Source: Entophlyctis helioformis (Eukaryota > Chytridiomycota > Chytridiomycetes > Chytridiales > Chytriomycetaceae). Taken from it: a DNA stretch of 64,000 nucleotides. The notes beneath the pieces were generated by a model. The model had not been told where the DNA came from, ran no database searches, and worked only from the letters and a program-made list of their open reading frames with translations. Numbering within the stretch: position 1 is the stretch's first letter; the number at the start of each line of letters is the position of its first letter. The position numbers and the translations under genes were made by a program. Positions 51,252-63,471 of this stretch are shown here, in pieces. The stretch lies in NCBI GenBank assembly GCA_025526915.1, contig JAHLKH010000020.1:62001-126000 (forward strand). Direction: 5' to 3'.

Positions 51252-54200
51252 ATGACCGTTGCTCAGACACCGCCGCCGGTCGTGCGGCCGCACACGGTGC
51301 CCAAGACGGCCGGCCCCTCTGCCAGCAGCAACAGTAACACCACCACCACCACCACCAACAACAACAACCTGCTGCCGCATGCACAACAGCCTGCCCAGCA
51401 ACAGCATGCACAACAGCAGCAGCATGCGCCGTTCTTCCCGCTGGCCCGCGTTCCGGCCCACGCCTTGCACAGCGTTTCAGTTGCGGGCTTCGACAAGTGC
51501 GATGCGCTGGCCGTTTCAGCCGAGAGGCTCGACGCCGCTGGTGGCCATGCCGCACACGCCGCACACGCCGCACACACCACTCTCGCAAGCGCAGGCACAG
51601 GCACAGGCCCGACCAGCGACCGCCTGCCGCCAATGCTTTCGGGCGAGCGCCACGGGTCCGTCGGCCGCTCCGTGTCCATCAAGTCGCTCAGCCTGCCGTC
51701 GCCTGCGCAGGCCATGCTGTCGGCCCTGCGTGCGTCTGTGTGGTACACGGTCCACGTCACGCCGCTGCCGTCTGCATCGACATCTGCATCGGCGTCTGCA
51801 TCGGCGTCTGCCCTCTCCTCGCCGTACACCATCCAGCGCCGATACGAAGACTTTGCGGCATTGCACAGCGCGCTGGCCGACGAGCTGCAGCGCGACTTGG
51901 ACGACGCCTGCATGGCTGCTTCGCCATCGGCGGTGCCGCCCTGGCTCGCTGTTTCGGCAACGCCTGCCGCATCGGCACCCTCGTCGGCACCCTCATCTGC
52001 ATCTGCTCATGCAGCTCCAGGCGCACCGCTGCTTACGCAACCAGCTCGTCAGTCGCCGTCATCGCCCGTCAGGCTGCCCTCCCTGCCACGCCGCCGCATA
52101 TTCGCGTCATCTGCCGTCTGCGCCGAGCGTGTACTGCAGCTCGATGCCTACGCCAAGCAGCTGCTTGCGCTGCCACCCTCTGTCACGCAGCGGCCCCTCG
52201 TCGCCGAGTTCTTTGGCCTGTGGGTGCACGATCTGGCCGCGCTGACGCGACTCGAGCGCCACCACTCCGACGGCGTTGTTGGCCCGCTGCTTCTCCACCA
52301 GCGTCAGCACCGGCCGCTCGAACATCCGCCGCACTCGCTCTACCCGTTGCGGTCGGCTGCGTCGGCTCCTTTGTTGCCGTCGCTGTCGGACCCGGACTAT
52401 GTCCCGAACCTGAACATTGGCGACAACACGTTGCTGGGCATCGACTCGGACGGCGACGACGCTTCGTTGTCGCTGCACGACGTGGCCACGGGCACCACGT
52501 CCAGCGGGCTCGAGGAGGTGCTCATGCTTCTCGACACGTTCGAGCTGGGCACGAGCAGCAACCGCAAGTCCGGCGTGGCCCTGGACGCGACGTTTGTGGC
52601 CCATCAGCACGCGGCGTCGCTCGACCGGCTGCCGTCCAGCTTGCACCACAGCAGCAGCGAAGAGCAGCTGCGCAGAGAGCGGGACGCGGCAGACGCACCG
52701 CTGGACGAGGACTGGCTGCGGCCCATTGAGCAGCGACGCACGATGCTGTTCCACCAGATGCTGACGCTCACTGATCCATCCGATCCCTCGTCGGCAGTCG
52801 CACCATCGTCGAGTGGACTGCAGCCCCTGCAGCCCCGCAAGGTTCGTCCATGCTCCGCCGCACTTGCTTCTGCCTGCCTGCCTGCCTGCCTGCCCTATGC
52901 TGACCGCCATCTCTTGCCTTGATCTCCATCGACAGAACTCTGGCACGAGTGGCAGCACATCACAGCCGCGTCCTCACATCACGACAGCCGTGCCCGCCGC
53001 CAGCAACGACGCGCCGGCGGGTACGGACGATGACGACATGCCCATGCCGCCCAGCCCCAAGGAAACCTACGAGCAGTTTGTGACGACGCTGGCCCGCAAG
53101 CTGGGCATCACCTCGCAGAACATGGCCGAGTACACTGAGCGTGTCTCGACGCCGAGCGATGTGGGCAGCAGCACGCGAACAGCAGCCGACGAGGCGTTGC
53201 TGCCGCCGCCAGTGCCGTCCAAGGACGGCCTGCAGCCCTTGATGTCAGCCGCCATCGCGGCTTCTGTTTCCCGGCCTGCTGACCTGTCCATCCCACCGAT
53301 CCCGCCACGCAAGTCCTCCATCGCACCGCGCGGGCCGCTGTCCGCTGTCCCGCCATCCAGCGCCGGTGCAAGTGCCGCCACGGTCCTGCAGGTGCCTGTT
53401 GTGCCGCTCTCGCAGCCGCCAACACCCACATCGGCCATTCCGCCTTCACGGCCATACACGCGGCCGCTCAACACGGGATCCGCAACGATGCGTCGGCCAC
53501 CGGGCGGGCTGTCTGCCCTCAAGTCGCCGACCTTGGCACCAACGTCTGCGCCGGCGTCTGCCACGCTGCCGCGATCGTTTGCCGTGCGGCCGTCGGGCAC
53601 GTCGCCGGCTGACGCGACCGATGTGGGCCAGCTTGGCTACAGGGGTGCACCGAGCCCGCTGCCGTCGCCATCGATCCCGCCACGCTTGCACTCGCACAAC
53701 TGGGGATCCCGAGCCGGGACGCCCGTCGTCGGCGACAGCGGCAGCGGCAACAGCGACAGAGACGGTCTGACCACACCGCGACCAACTCTGTCCGTGCAGA
53801 CGAAGGGTCAGCAAGCCGAGACGGCCACGGAGACGGCGGCAGCAGAGTCGGCGGCGGAGATGACCGCCGAGCAGAAATACTTTGCGGCTGTGGCTCGCCA
53901 GGCGAATCCGTCGCCACCGGCACTGGCGTCTGCTGCCACGCGTATCGACTACTTTTCGACGCGTGCGGCCATGGCGTCTGCGTCAAAGTCTACGTCTACG
54001 CCTACATCTGCGTCAAAGTCTACGTCAACGTTGCCGGCCTCGCCCGCTCCGGTCGTTGCAACCAACCCGCTCACCACGCTTGTGCGCAAGATGTCCAGGA
54101 AACGCAGCAAGAAAGATGTTGGTGCTGGTGATGCAGATGGTGCACCCGGTGCCGAGCCGTTGGCAGTTGTGCCTGTTCCTGTTCCCGTTCCCGTTCCTGT

Positions 54201-55281
54201 CGAGGAGGTTGCGCCGTGGAACCGTGACGCAGAGGAGCCGGCCGAGACCATGACCAGCCCGGTTGGGACGCTCATGCGCAGCTTATCGCTCAAGCGGCGC
54301 GGCAGCTCGCGGCGTCGTGCTGGTGCTGGTGCTACTACTGGAGCTGGAGCCGCAGCAGGAGCGAATGAGCCGGGTGTGCAGGATGCCTCCAAGGAAGAGG
54401 CCGACGACATGGCACGAGCCATGCCTGCCAGTCCCATGGCATCGGTCCCTGTGGCCATCAAGGTTGGCGGCTCCGTTGTCTCTGACCCAGCGTCGGCAAC
54501 ATCGGCCACCAGCGCTAGCTCGCCACTCTCACCGCGCGCGGACCGGACCGCGTTTGTGTCTGCACTGCGCACAGCAACACTCCGACGCGTCGGTGGTGGT
54601 GGTGGTGGTGGTGGTGGTCTCGACAGTGCACCAACCAGCGTCACAAACACGCGGCATGACCAGCTACGCACGCTGTCGATCCTCCCACAGGACTCGCCGA
54701 TTGACGGCACGGCGGCGATTGCGCTCGCCCGCTCACGGTCGCGCGGCCGCCAGGTGGCCCGACGCGGCACACGTACTGGCACCTACGGCGATGATCTCGC
54801 GACCTCTTCCAACCATTCACATGCACACGCACACGCAGGGTCGACGCTGTTCCGCTCGCACACGATTGCCGCGGCGTCATCGTCGGCCGAGATCCAGCGA
54901 CACTTTGTTCATATCCGTGCTGTTGCAGTGACATCGACTCTGTCAACCGCTGCCACCGCTGCCACGACGACAACTCATCTGGAATCTCCACCCGTGCTGT
55001 CGTTCAAGGCGTCCACGTCGGTCGAGCTGGGCGGGCTCCTTGACAAGATTGCGGCGCGGTTTGCCAGCCACGCCGAGGCGCCAGCCGGATGGCGGCGGTT
55101 CGACAGCCCGGAGAGCGGGCAGCGCGTGGTAGCGATCGCGGGGCTGACGTACAAGGACGTGGACGGGCACGTCATTTCCGTGCTGGACGAGGAGGACTGG
55201 CGGCTGTGTCTCGAGGACGGCGTGGCCAGCCGCGGGCGAGTGACGCTGTACGTCCAGATTGAGACGGACGATGGCGTTTGA
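51252..55281 (+). CDS. PX and PB1 domain scaffold protein
   Basis: 1311 residues, exons 51252-52841 and 52936-55281. N-terminus: Thr/Asn and Gln/His-rich low complexity. A PX (phosphoinositide-binding) domain spans about residues 155-310: VWYTVHVTPL, IQRRYEDFAALHSALADEL with the lipid-binding RRYEDF, SLPRRR and FFGLWVHDLAAL; a Ser/Ala insert lengthens its loop. A long Ser/Ala/Pro/Thr-rich middle follows with polybasic and SH3-ligand-like PPIPPRKSS. The last 90 residues are a PB1 domain with the OPCA motif (TYKDVDGHVISVLDEEDWRL) and FKASTSVELGGLLDKIAARF. PX plus C-terminal PB1 is the frame of Bem1 and of p40phox, polarity and NADPH-oxidase scaffolds, but I see no SH3 domain. Role as a polarity or oxidase scaffold is inferred. 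Its start lies 76 bp from that of MCP2. Confidence 0.8.
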
Positions 55282-55514
55282 AGTGTAATGTTATGCAAGT
55301 GATGATCTGTCTGTCTGTCTGTCTGTCTATCAATCTGTCTGTGTGTCTCGATGCATCCATCCATCCATCCATCCATCCAAGCCAATATAGTCGATCAAGG
55401 GGATTTGTTCAGGTGGGCGAAGAGAGGGAGGGGGCAGCACGAGGAGGAGTGGCAGCGGATGCGAGATCAGAGTAGGGCAAGCCAGGCAGGCCGGGTGAGG
55501 GGAAGCAGCGGTGC
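55282..55514. repeat. CTGT and ATCC tetranucleotide repeats
   Basis: Between two convergent genes: (CTGT)n at about 55306-55328 and (ATCC)n at about 55354-55379. The stretch must hold both 3' ends. Confidence 0.6.
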
Positions 55515-56372
55515 CTAGAGGAAGAGGGCCAGGGCGATCGTGGTCACGGCGGACAGAGCCAGCACGGTGTAGCCCGTGTTGTAGACGCCCTTGAGCGACA
55601 GGAAGCTTCCCGTGTCCCAGAGCTGGACGCGACGGCATCAGTCGCGTGTCAGCCAAGAATGGTGCACACAGCCAGGCATGCATATGGACAGACAGACACG
55701 CATGCATACAAGGCACACGCACCAGGTGGCGGATGCCGTTGAAAAAGTGGAACGAGATGGGGGCGGCGAGGGCCAGCTTGCCAAGCAAGATGATGGCAGG
55801 CGGGAGCGAGTGGACGGCCGCGACGAGGGCGGTGGACGTGACGGGCACGACGGCGTAGGCAGCGGCGATGCCGTAGAAGCCTGTCTCGATGGCCATGAAT
55901 GTGTGAGACACCGCCAACCAGCGTGAGGCGGCCAGCGAGAGACAGCCATCGTGAGACAGCCAGCATGAGACCAGCCAGACAGCCAGACAGGAACAGACGC
56001 ACCGACAGCGAGGGCAGCAGCCGTGACACGGAAGGCGCCCGAGATGTACCAGGTGAGCTGCGGCTGGTAGATGGTCAGGTGCGGCGACGTGGGGCGGCCC
56101 AGACGCGCCGACTTTGCAAAGGGGTCGATGTCGAGCGTGGGCTTGGCGGCATCGTCGCCGAGGACCTTGAGGCGGTCGTGGACGGCGTTGCGGGTCAGGG
56201 GCGACGACGACAGGCGGCGCACGGACCTGGCGAGCAAGGGGCGTGAGTAGGCGTGTGGTTGTGGTTGTGTGGTTGTGTGGGTGGTGGCATGCAGAGATGG
56301 TGCTTACTGGAGCGAGAGCGAGGCGGCCGAGGCTCTGGCAGCGGCAGCCAGAAGCGCTGTGAGCGAGGGCAT
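55515..56372 (-). CDS. SDH3: Succinate dehydrogenase cytochrome b560 subunit
   Basis: Membrane-anchor subunit of complex II that binds haem b and ubiquinone in the mitochondrial inner membrane. Exons 56308-56372, 56003-56226, 55723-55880 and 55515-55622 give 184 residues, the family size. A presequence (MPSLTALLAAAARASAASLS, then LQSVRRLSSSP) is followed by RPTSPHLTIYQPQLTWYISG, the quinone-site signature, then three hydrophobic helices; FHFFNGIRHLLWDTG contains the haem histidine region. The start at 56372 opens a good presequence; an upstream frame at about 56608 (MSFALRALRLPASSPV) also looks like a presequence and could be an alternative first exon. It diverges from the mitochondrial ABC transporter gene with 327 bp between starts. 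Confidence 0.92.
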
Positions 56373-56699
56373 GTGCGAGTGCGTGTGTGTGCGTGTGTGG
56401 GGTCGACGATGAGCAAGTGGCCGGGAAGGCAGGCGGGCAGGCGGGCGGGCAGCAGGGGGCAGCCAGCGGGAGAGGGGGCGTGAGACAGACAGACGGTGTG
56501 AGACAGCGTGAGACAGCCAGCGTGAGACAGCCAGCATGAGACCGACGCACAGGGCAGCACGACCGGCGAGGACGCGGGCAGACGCAGGGCACGCAGGGCG
56601 AACGACATGGCGAGTGCGAGAGTGTGCGGTTGGTGGGTTCGGCGGGTGGTGTGAGATAGATCTCGCGCTGTCTCTCGCCCTTTGCTGGCTGTTCCACGG

Positions 56700-59600
56700 A
56701 TGCTCAGAGCGACTCGTGCCTCGGCCACTCGTGGTGCTCGTGCGGCGACTGCGGCGACTCATGCGGCGACTCGGCCGGCAGCACGGCCCGCAGCACGGCC
56801 CGCAGCCCTGCTCAGCACCACCACTGCCACGACTGCCACCATGACTGCGACCACGACTGCCACCACCACCACCCGCAGCATCCACAGCATCCGCAGCCCG
56901 CATGCCGCAGCACCACCACCACGACTCGCTCGACTCGGCGTGCACCGCCCGGCGTCGTCGCTCGCCGCACTCGCCCGTCCCTCGGCGTCCTCTTCGCCCG
57001 TCCCCGTCCCCGTCCCCGTCCCTGTTCCCGTCCCCGTCCCCGTCTCCGCCCTCGTTCCCGCCCTCGCCTCGCGGCTCCTGCATGCCGCCCGCCTCTCGTC
57101 ATCCTCATCGCCCCCGCCTCCCATGCTCCCTCATCGCCCGCCCTCTCCCACCTCGTCGTCGGCCGCCTCGCTCTCCACCACCTCTTCGCCCGCATCCCCC
57201 GCATCGGCTGCCTCGCACGCCATCCACACCACGCGTCCTGCCCTCCAGTCCCACCAGTCCCACCACCCCAAACAGCCCGCCAAGCCCGCCCAGCCATCGC
57301 CCTCTGCCGATGCCGACGTGGCCGCCGTGGCCCACGCCGCCGCCCTGTCCGCCGCCGACGATGCCACCGTCCCGACCTTTGGCCAGCAGCTGGCCCGCAT
57401 CTGGCGTCTGGCCCGCGCCGAGTACCCGATCCTCGTGGCCGCCGTGGTGCTCCTGTGCATCTCGTCGGCCGTCACCATGGTCCGTCTCGTGTCTCTCGCA
57501 TGTCTCGTGTCCCACATACCCTGTCTCATGTCTCACGCATGTCTCACGCCCTCTGTCTCACGCTCCCCTCTCCCGTGCTCTGCAGCTGGTGCCGTTCAGC
57601 ATGGGCACCGTCATCGACATCTTCATGGACTCGATCGGCGCGCCGGCCTCGGACGCTGCATCTGATGCTGCCCCAATCCTGCCCGTCCCCGTCCCCGTCC
57701 CCGGCGCGCTCTCTCCAGACCCGCGGCTGAGCGAGATCCTCAGAAAGTCGCTGTCCGTCACCGAGCTCTTTGCCGCCCTGGCCGGCGTCCTCGTCAGTAC
57801 GTCGTCTGTCTTCTTCTGATCTCTTTCTTCTTATGCCCTTCTTCTGATCTCTACCTTCTTATGTCTGCTGACCCGTCTTGAACCAACCGCACAGTCGGCG
57901 GCGTGGCCAACATGGGCCGCGTCATCCTCATCCGCACGGCCGCTGAACGGTACGCTGCTTTCGTGCCGTGTGCACCTTGCTCTCTGCTCATCACCGCACC
58001 GCTGACGCGCTGTCGGCCCCCTGCAGCATCATCGCCCGGCTGCGCAACCGTCTCTTCACCCGCGTCATCAAGCAGGACGTTGCCTTTCACGACGCAAACA
58101 GATCTGGCGAGCTCATCAGCCGTCTCTCCACAGACACTGTCGTGGTCGGCAACACCCTCACCGACAATGTCTCGGACGGCCTGCGCTCGCTTGTCACGTC
58201 CGTGGCCGGCCTCACGGCTATGCTCTACGTCAATGTCAATCTGACGGCAAGTCTTCCTTTCTCTCTCTACTCGGCCATGGCATTTCGTGCCGCTCTTGCT
58301 TTATTGCTTTGGCACTCGTGGCTGACCCTCTCCGTCCTCGCACAGATGACCATGATGATGATTGTGCCGCCTGTCGCCATGGCTGCCGTCTTTTACGGCC
58401 GCTTTGTGCGCAAGTTATCAAAGACAAAGACTGACGGCGCTGCCGAGATCACAAAGTTTGCCGAGGAAAAGATCAGCAACTTGCGCACCGTCCGCGCCTT
58501 TGCCCAGGAGGAGCACGAGATCTCTCGCTACGCGCGCCGCATCCAGCAAGTCTACAAGGTCGGCATGCGAGAGGCCTATGCGTCGGGTCTCTTTTTTGGC
58601 GGTGTAAGTCGCGATCCCCCACTCTCGCATCCGAACCCTCTGACCGCACTCGACATCCAATGCTCACACCACCACCAATCGCGCTGCACAGGCCGGCCTG
58701 TCGGGCAATCTGGTCATGTTTGCCGTCCTCTACCACGGCGGCATGCTTGTGCAAGAAGGTCTCATCTCGGTCGGCGAGCTCACGTCGTTTTTCATGTACA
58801 CCATCTACGTCGGCTCGTCCCTCGTTGGTCTCACGTCCTGGTACTCGGACCTCAACAAGGGCATCGGTGCCAGCACCCGTGTCTTCCGCCTTCTTGAGTC
58901 CGAGTCCACCATCGAGTCGACCGCGACTGCCCCTGGAACCGGCAGATCGCTCGACGCGGCCTTGTTCAAGGGCGGCCTCGAGTTCCGCGACGTGGCCTTC
59001 AACTACCCGACCCGCCCCGACGTGGACATCTTCCGCGGCCTTTCCTTTACAGTCTCGCCCGGCGAGACCATTGCCATTGTCGGCCACTCGGGCTCGGGCA
59101 AATCCACCATCGCCCAGCTGCTCCTCCGCTTCTACGACCCAACCCATGGCACCGTGCTCCTTGACGGCGTGCCCCTCGCCGAGCTCAATACCCACTGGCT
59201 CCGCTCAGACGCCATCTCCCTCGTGCCGCAAGAGCCCGTGCTCTTTGCGGCCACCATCCGCGACAATATCCGCTACGGCCGGCCAGACGCGACAGACGAA
59301 GAAGTGCGTGCCGCCGCCGAGCAGGCCAATGCCCACGCGTTCATCTCGACGTTCCCGGACGGCTACGACACGTATGTCGGCGAGCGCGGTGCCGCCATCT
59401 CGGGCGGACAGAAGCAGCGCATCGCCATTGCGCGCGCGCTGCTCAAGAACCCGCGTGTGCTCATCATGGACGAGGCGACGTCGGCCCTCGACGCGTCTTC
59501 CGAGTACCTGGTCCAGGAGGCACTCGATCGCCTGATTATGGGCCGCACGGTGGTCACCATCGCCCATCGCCTGAGCACCATCCAAAAGTCTGACCGTGTC

Positions 59601-59843
59601 GTCATGATTGACGGCGGACGCGTTGTCGAGGTGGGCACGTTTGACGAGCTCACGTCCAAGCCGGACGGTCTGTTCCGCGAACTCGTGCAGCGGCAACTCG
59701 AGGACCCGTCGGCGCTCAACACGCCCGACATTGGCGTCGATCCCGAGTTGGACGTGCAGGCACAGCCAGCCGGGTCAGAGCCTGGCTCGGTGGACGACGA
59801 CGCCGCAACCGTTGTCAATGACGTTGAAAAGAAACTGCAATAA
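56700..59843 (+). CDS. MDL1: Mitochondrial ABC half-transporter (MDL1/ABCB10 type)
   Basis: Inner-membrane ABC exporter; yeast Mdl1 exports peptides from the matrix and ABCB10 protects haem synthesis. Exons 56700-57479, 57586-57796, 57895-57949, 58027-58246, 58346-58603 and 58692-59843 give 891 residues. The N-terminus is a long Arg/Ala/Thr-rich presequence with a Pro-Val run. The membrane domain starts at EYPILVAAVVLLCISSAVTM and includes RIIARLRNRLFTRVIKQDVA (coupling helix). The ATPase has Walker A GHSGSGKST, Q-loop PQEPVLF, signature ISGGQKQRIAIARALL, Walker B VLIMDEATSALD and H-loop TIAHRLST. Intron 58247-58345 starts with GC (ACG|GCAAGT). The start at 56700 is the first ATG of the frame. 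Overlapping AATAAA signals lie at 59839-59848. Confidence 0.93.
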
Positions 59844-59848
59844 ATAAA
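59839..59848 (+). terminator. Two overlapping poly(A) signals of MDL1
   Basis: AATAAATAAA overlaps the stop codon (59841-59843). The gene must be cleaved shortly after, before the convergent Trf4-like gene ends at 59926. Confidence 0.5.
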
Positions 59849-59925
59849 GGGCTTTTTGACAGACTGTTCTTCGGTGTGGCCGCCCAGCAAGAAACGGGCC
59901 GACTTGCCGTTGCAACGCACGCGCT

Positions 59926-62900
59926 CTACCTCGGATTGTAGTTGCCGTTGTAGTTGCCACGTCCGCCTCGCCCACCGTTGTATCCACCGCTGCCACTGCC
60001 ACGTCCACGACTGCTGCTGCCGCCGCTGCCGCCGCCGCGTCTGCTTGCAGAGTACTCGGCAGCTCCACCGTCACCTTGCCGTGACCGCCAGTTGGACGAT
60101 GTGTGACCACTACCGCCACCACCACCGTGCACCGCCTGCTTAGCCTGGTATTGCGGTGTCTGGAAACCGCCACGGCCGCCACGGCCACCCCCACTGCCAC
60201 GACTACTGCCGCGACTACCGCGACTGCCACGACTGCTGCCACCCCCTCCACGTCCACGGCCATGACTGCCGCCAGAATGCTTGTGCGGAGTGGGTGGTTG
60301 CAGCTTGGCCCGCTTGATCCGTCGTCGCTCCTTGTGCGTCAAGTTGGCCGTCTCCACCAACCCCTCCTCCTCCTCCTCCTCCTCCTCCTCTTCATCGCCA
60401 TCCTCATCGTCATCATCGTCATCGTCCTCCTCGTTCTCGTCCTCGTCAGACGACACGACATAAATGTCGCGTCCATCGTACACCAGACCGTCTTCCCGCC
60501 GCTGGTCGCGCGACCCAGCACGGCCACCGCCCGCCAGCTGCGCACTGCGGAACGCAATCATCTCGCTATCCAGGCTGCCAGTGTCATCATTATCGCTGAT
60601 CGCCTCGGTGTCGCCATTGCCCGCGTCCCGCCGCCCGTGTTGGCCTCTACCTGTGCTCTTGCCCTGGTTCTGGCTCTGGTTCTGGTTCTGGTGGCCCGCC
60701 TTGCGCGTCCCGGCTTGCTGCACGGCTGCACGGCTCATGCCACGCTCGTCCTCGTCGTCGTCGTCATTGTTGTCATGACTGCCACGCTTTGCTTTCCGGT
60801 TGCCATGGCTGCTGCTGCCGCCGCCATTGCCGTTGCCGTTGCCATTCGCTCCCTCATCGTCCGATGACCCAGGCACATAAATGACTTCGCTCTCGGGCAC
60901 ATCTTGCCGTCCGCGTTTCCGTTTCTTGCCCGCAGCCGCACCACCACCACTTGCAGCACCACTCGAACCACCACCGCCGCCGCCACGCGTCGACGAAATG
61001 TGCTTGGCCTCGCCAGCCCGCAGCCCACGCCTCTCGAGCTTGCGCAGCAACGCCCACATGACAGGATGGTCGACGGCCATGTCCTCGTACAACCGTTCGA
61101 CGGCATCGCGGTGCTCGAGCACCTCGCGCTTGACGCTCAGAATCGACCCGAGCACCGTGACCATGTTGCGGCCGCCGCACGCATACAGCTCGTCGTCGGC
61201 ATCGTCGGCGGCATCGTCCGCGTCGCGGATGTCGCGGCGCGTGTACAGGTAGTCGCGGTGGTCGCGTCGCCGCTCGCGTGCCCAGCGCTGCTGCTGCCGC
61301 TCGTAGCCTTTGCCCATGATCGTTTGCAGCAGGTTGTAGGCCCGCCCAAACTCTTGCCGGACGAGATGGAAGTTGTATGAGCCGCGGCCGACATCATTGG
61401 CTGCCATGTGCTCCGGTGTCAGTGGAGGCGGATGACGAGGAGTGACGACATGCAACAGCGGTGGCGGACACACATGGGAAGCGAGACGAGCGATGGGTGA
61501 CTCACAGCTGTCGTTGGGGTCAATGAGCGAGAGGGGGCTGGGCCGCCCAAACGATCCAACACTCGACGCGTACTTTTCAAAGTAGTAGACGCCGTCGGTG
61601 GACAGCCCGATGCCCAGATGCTGGAAGCTAAAGTACTTGCCGTACAGCTCAAAGAACTCGATGAGGAGCACACCCAGATTGTCGCGTGGCCGCATCTCGC
61701 CCGTCTGGATCAGTGGGTGCATCTGCATTTTCCGCCCATCAAGCACGCCATGTCAGCCGTGTGCCATCCATCCCCCCATGCCACCATGGCTGTGCGCATT
61801 GACTGAGGGACAGACAGACTCACCCGAAGGAACGACGCGACCAGAATGAGGAGACCGTAGCTGCCCAGACCGCCCGTAAACACTTCATGCAAATGCCGTT
61901 GCGTGAGAAACTGCTTGAGAATCAGCATCATGGGCCGGATGCCCTCGCCAAACTTGGGGTCTTCCACAAACTGCTTGACCAGCGCCGCGCTCTGCACGCC
62001 GTTGGTCATGTTGAACGAAATGTCGACTGCAAAGTTGGTGAGCGCGTCGATGCCCTTGATGATCGGCACCTGTGTCCTCCAACGTTGCAACCATGCAAAG
62101 GCACTCGTCAGTGTGGTCTTCAGGGTGGCGGCGATGGCGACGGCGACGGAGAATGCAGCCAGTGCACACGGCAGATCGCCACACGCACCTTGGCTTTGGA
62201 AATAACTTCGATGCTGCTGAACACCTTCATCGTCTCGAGGGACTTGCGCAGCTGGTATAGACAGTTGGGCGGATGGCACTTGTCGCACATGACCACGACA
62301 TCCACATCACTGTCCCGTTCCCATCCACTTGCTTGTCAGCCACGAGCACTGCACTGCACTGCACGGCGCTACAGGACGCCACTCGCGACTCACCTCGACG
62401 GCAGATACAGCATCGTCTCAAACGACCCAAACACCTCGACAGTGGCGTCGGGCCAGATCGCCTCGACGGCGCGCCGGATGCGCTCAACGACGAGCTTGCG
62501 CATCGAGTGCTCAGCAGCAGTTGGCTTGACATAGTCCACGTAGTCGTCAATCTCTTCATCGAGCCTGCACGTTGCCAGCACGTCAGTTCAGCTCTTGTAT
62601 GCCTCCAACACAAGCCACGCCATGCGACGCCACGCCAAGCACGCACGACGCCAGACACGGGGATCAAGCCAAGAAGAGCGAGGCCGCGTACCGGGTCAGC
62701 ATGTCGCGAGAGTAGGTGCGGTCCTCGGGCACCCACGGCGGCGTTGGCAGCATCGTCAGCGGCCCGATGCTCAGAAACTGTCGATCGCCATAACCCGTCG
62801 CCGAGCCCATGCCGCCCAGCCGGTTCATGGCACCGCCGCTCGTTCGCCGGTCACCGCCGCGGCTCGCTCGCCGGTCGTCTGCAGCAGCCGTCGTGCGGCC

Positions 62901-63380
62901 GTTGCTGTCTCTGTTGTTGTCGTCGTCGTCCACAAAGGCGCTCAGCCCGATAAAGTCGGCCTGGTCTGCCACGTCCAACTCGGCAGCGTCTCCATGGGCG
63001 TCGTCGCCCGTCGGATGGGATGCGTCCGCCTCGGCTGCCGTTGTGGTCGTCGTGGTCGCTGTCGTCGCAGCAAGCGTCTGCTGTGCCTTGAGCGCACGCA
63101 GCCGCTCCGTCAGGCTCTCGCCAGGCTTGCTGCCCGGCGCAGACTCGGCCATGATGACATCCCACGGCGACGGCTGCTCTTTCCACTCGATGCCCGCGAC
63201 CACGGATGCGTCGTAGTAGTCCTGCCCCGGCTCGTCGTCGTCGTCATCTCCGTTGCCGTTGCCGCTGTCTGTGGCGTCCTTGGCGTCGTCGGCTCGCAGC
63301 TCGGCCAGCAGCTCAGCCAGTGGTTGTGGTGGCGGCGTGCTCAGGTCCATCTCGGCGTCGTTCGAGTCGCTGCTGCTCAT
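59926..63380 (-). CDS. TRF4: Trf4/PAPD5-type non-canonical poly(A) polymerase
   Basis: Nucleotidyltransferase of the nuclear TRAMP complex that tags RNAs for exosome decay. Exons 62692-63380, 62394-62564, 62189-62309, 61824-62069, 61506-61722 and 59926-61400 give 972 residues. After an acidic/Ala-Thr N-terminus comes LTRLDEEIDDYVDYVKPTAA, then VFGSFETMLYLPSSDVDVVV with the GS motif and the catalytic Asp pair; GIDALTNFAVDISFNMTNGV carries the third Asp. The PAP-associated domain follows (NLGVLLIEFFELYGKYF, DPNDSSNDVGRGSYNFHLVR). The unusually long tail of about 380 residues has a KKRKRGR stretch, a run of about 10 Asp/Glu, Gln/Asn/Lys-rich text and a final RGG/SRGSGG-rich region. The tail is open in one exon and shares this frame with the domain. 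Trf4 or Trf5 cannot be told apart. Confidence 0.9.
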
Positions 63381-63471
63381 GGCTCGCTTGCTCGCTCGCT
63401 TGCCAAGTTGCGTGAGTGCAGCCAACAACAAAAAACGAGAAACGAGAAGCGAATCAAAAGTCCCCTTTATG

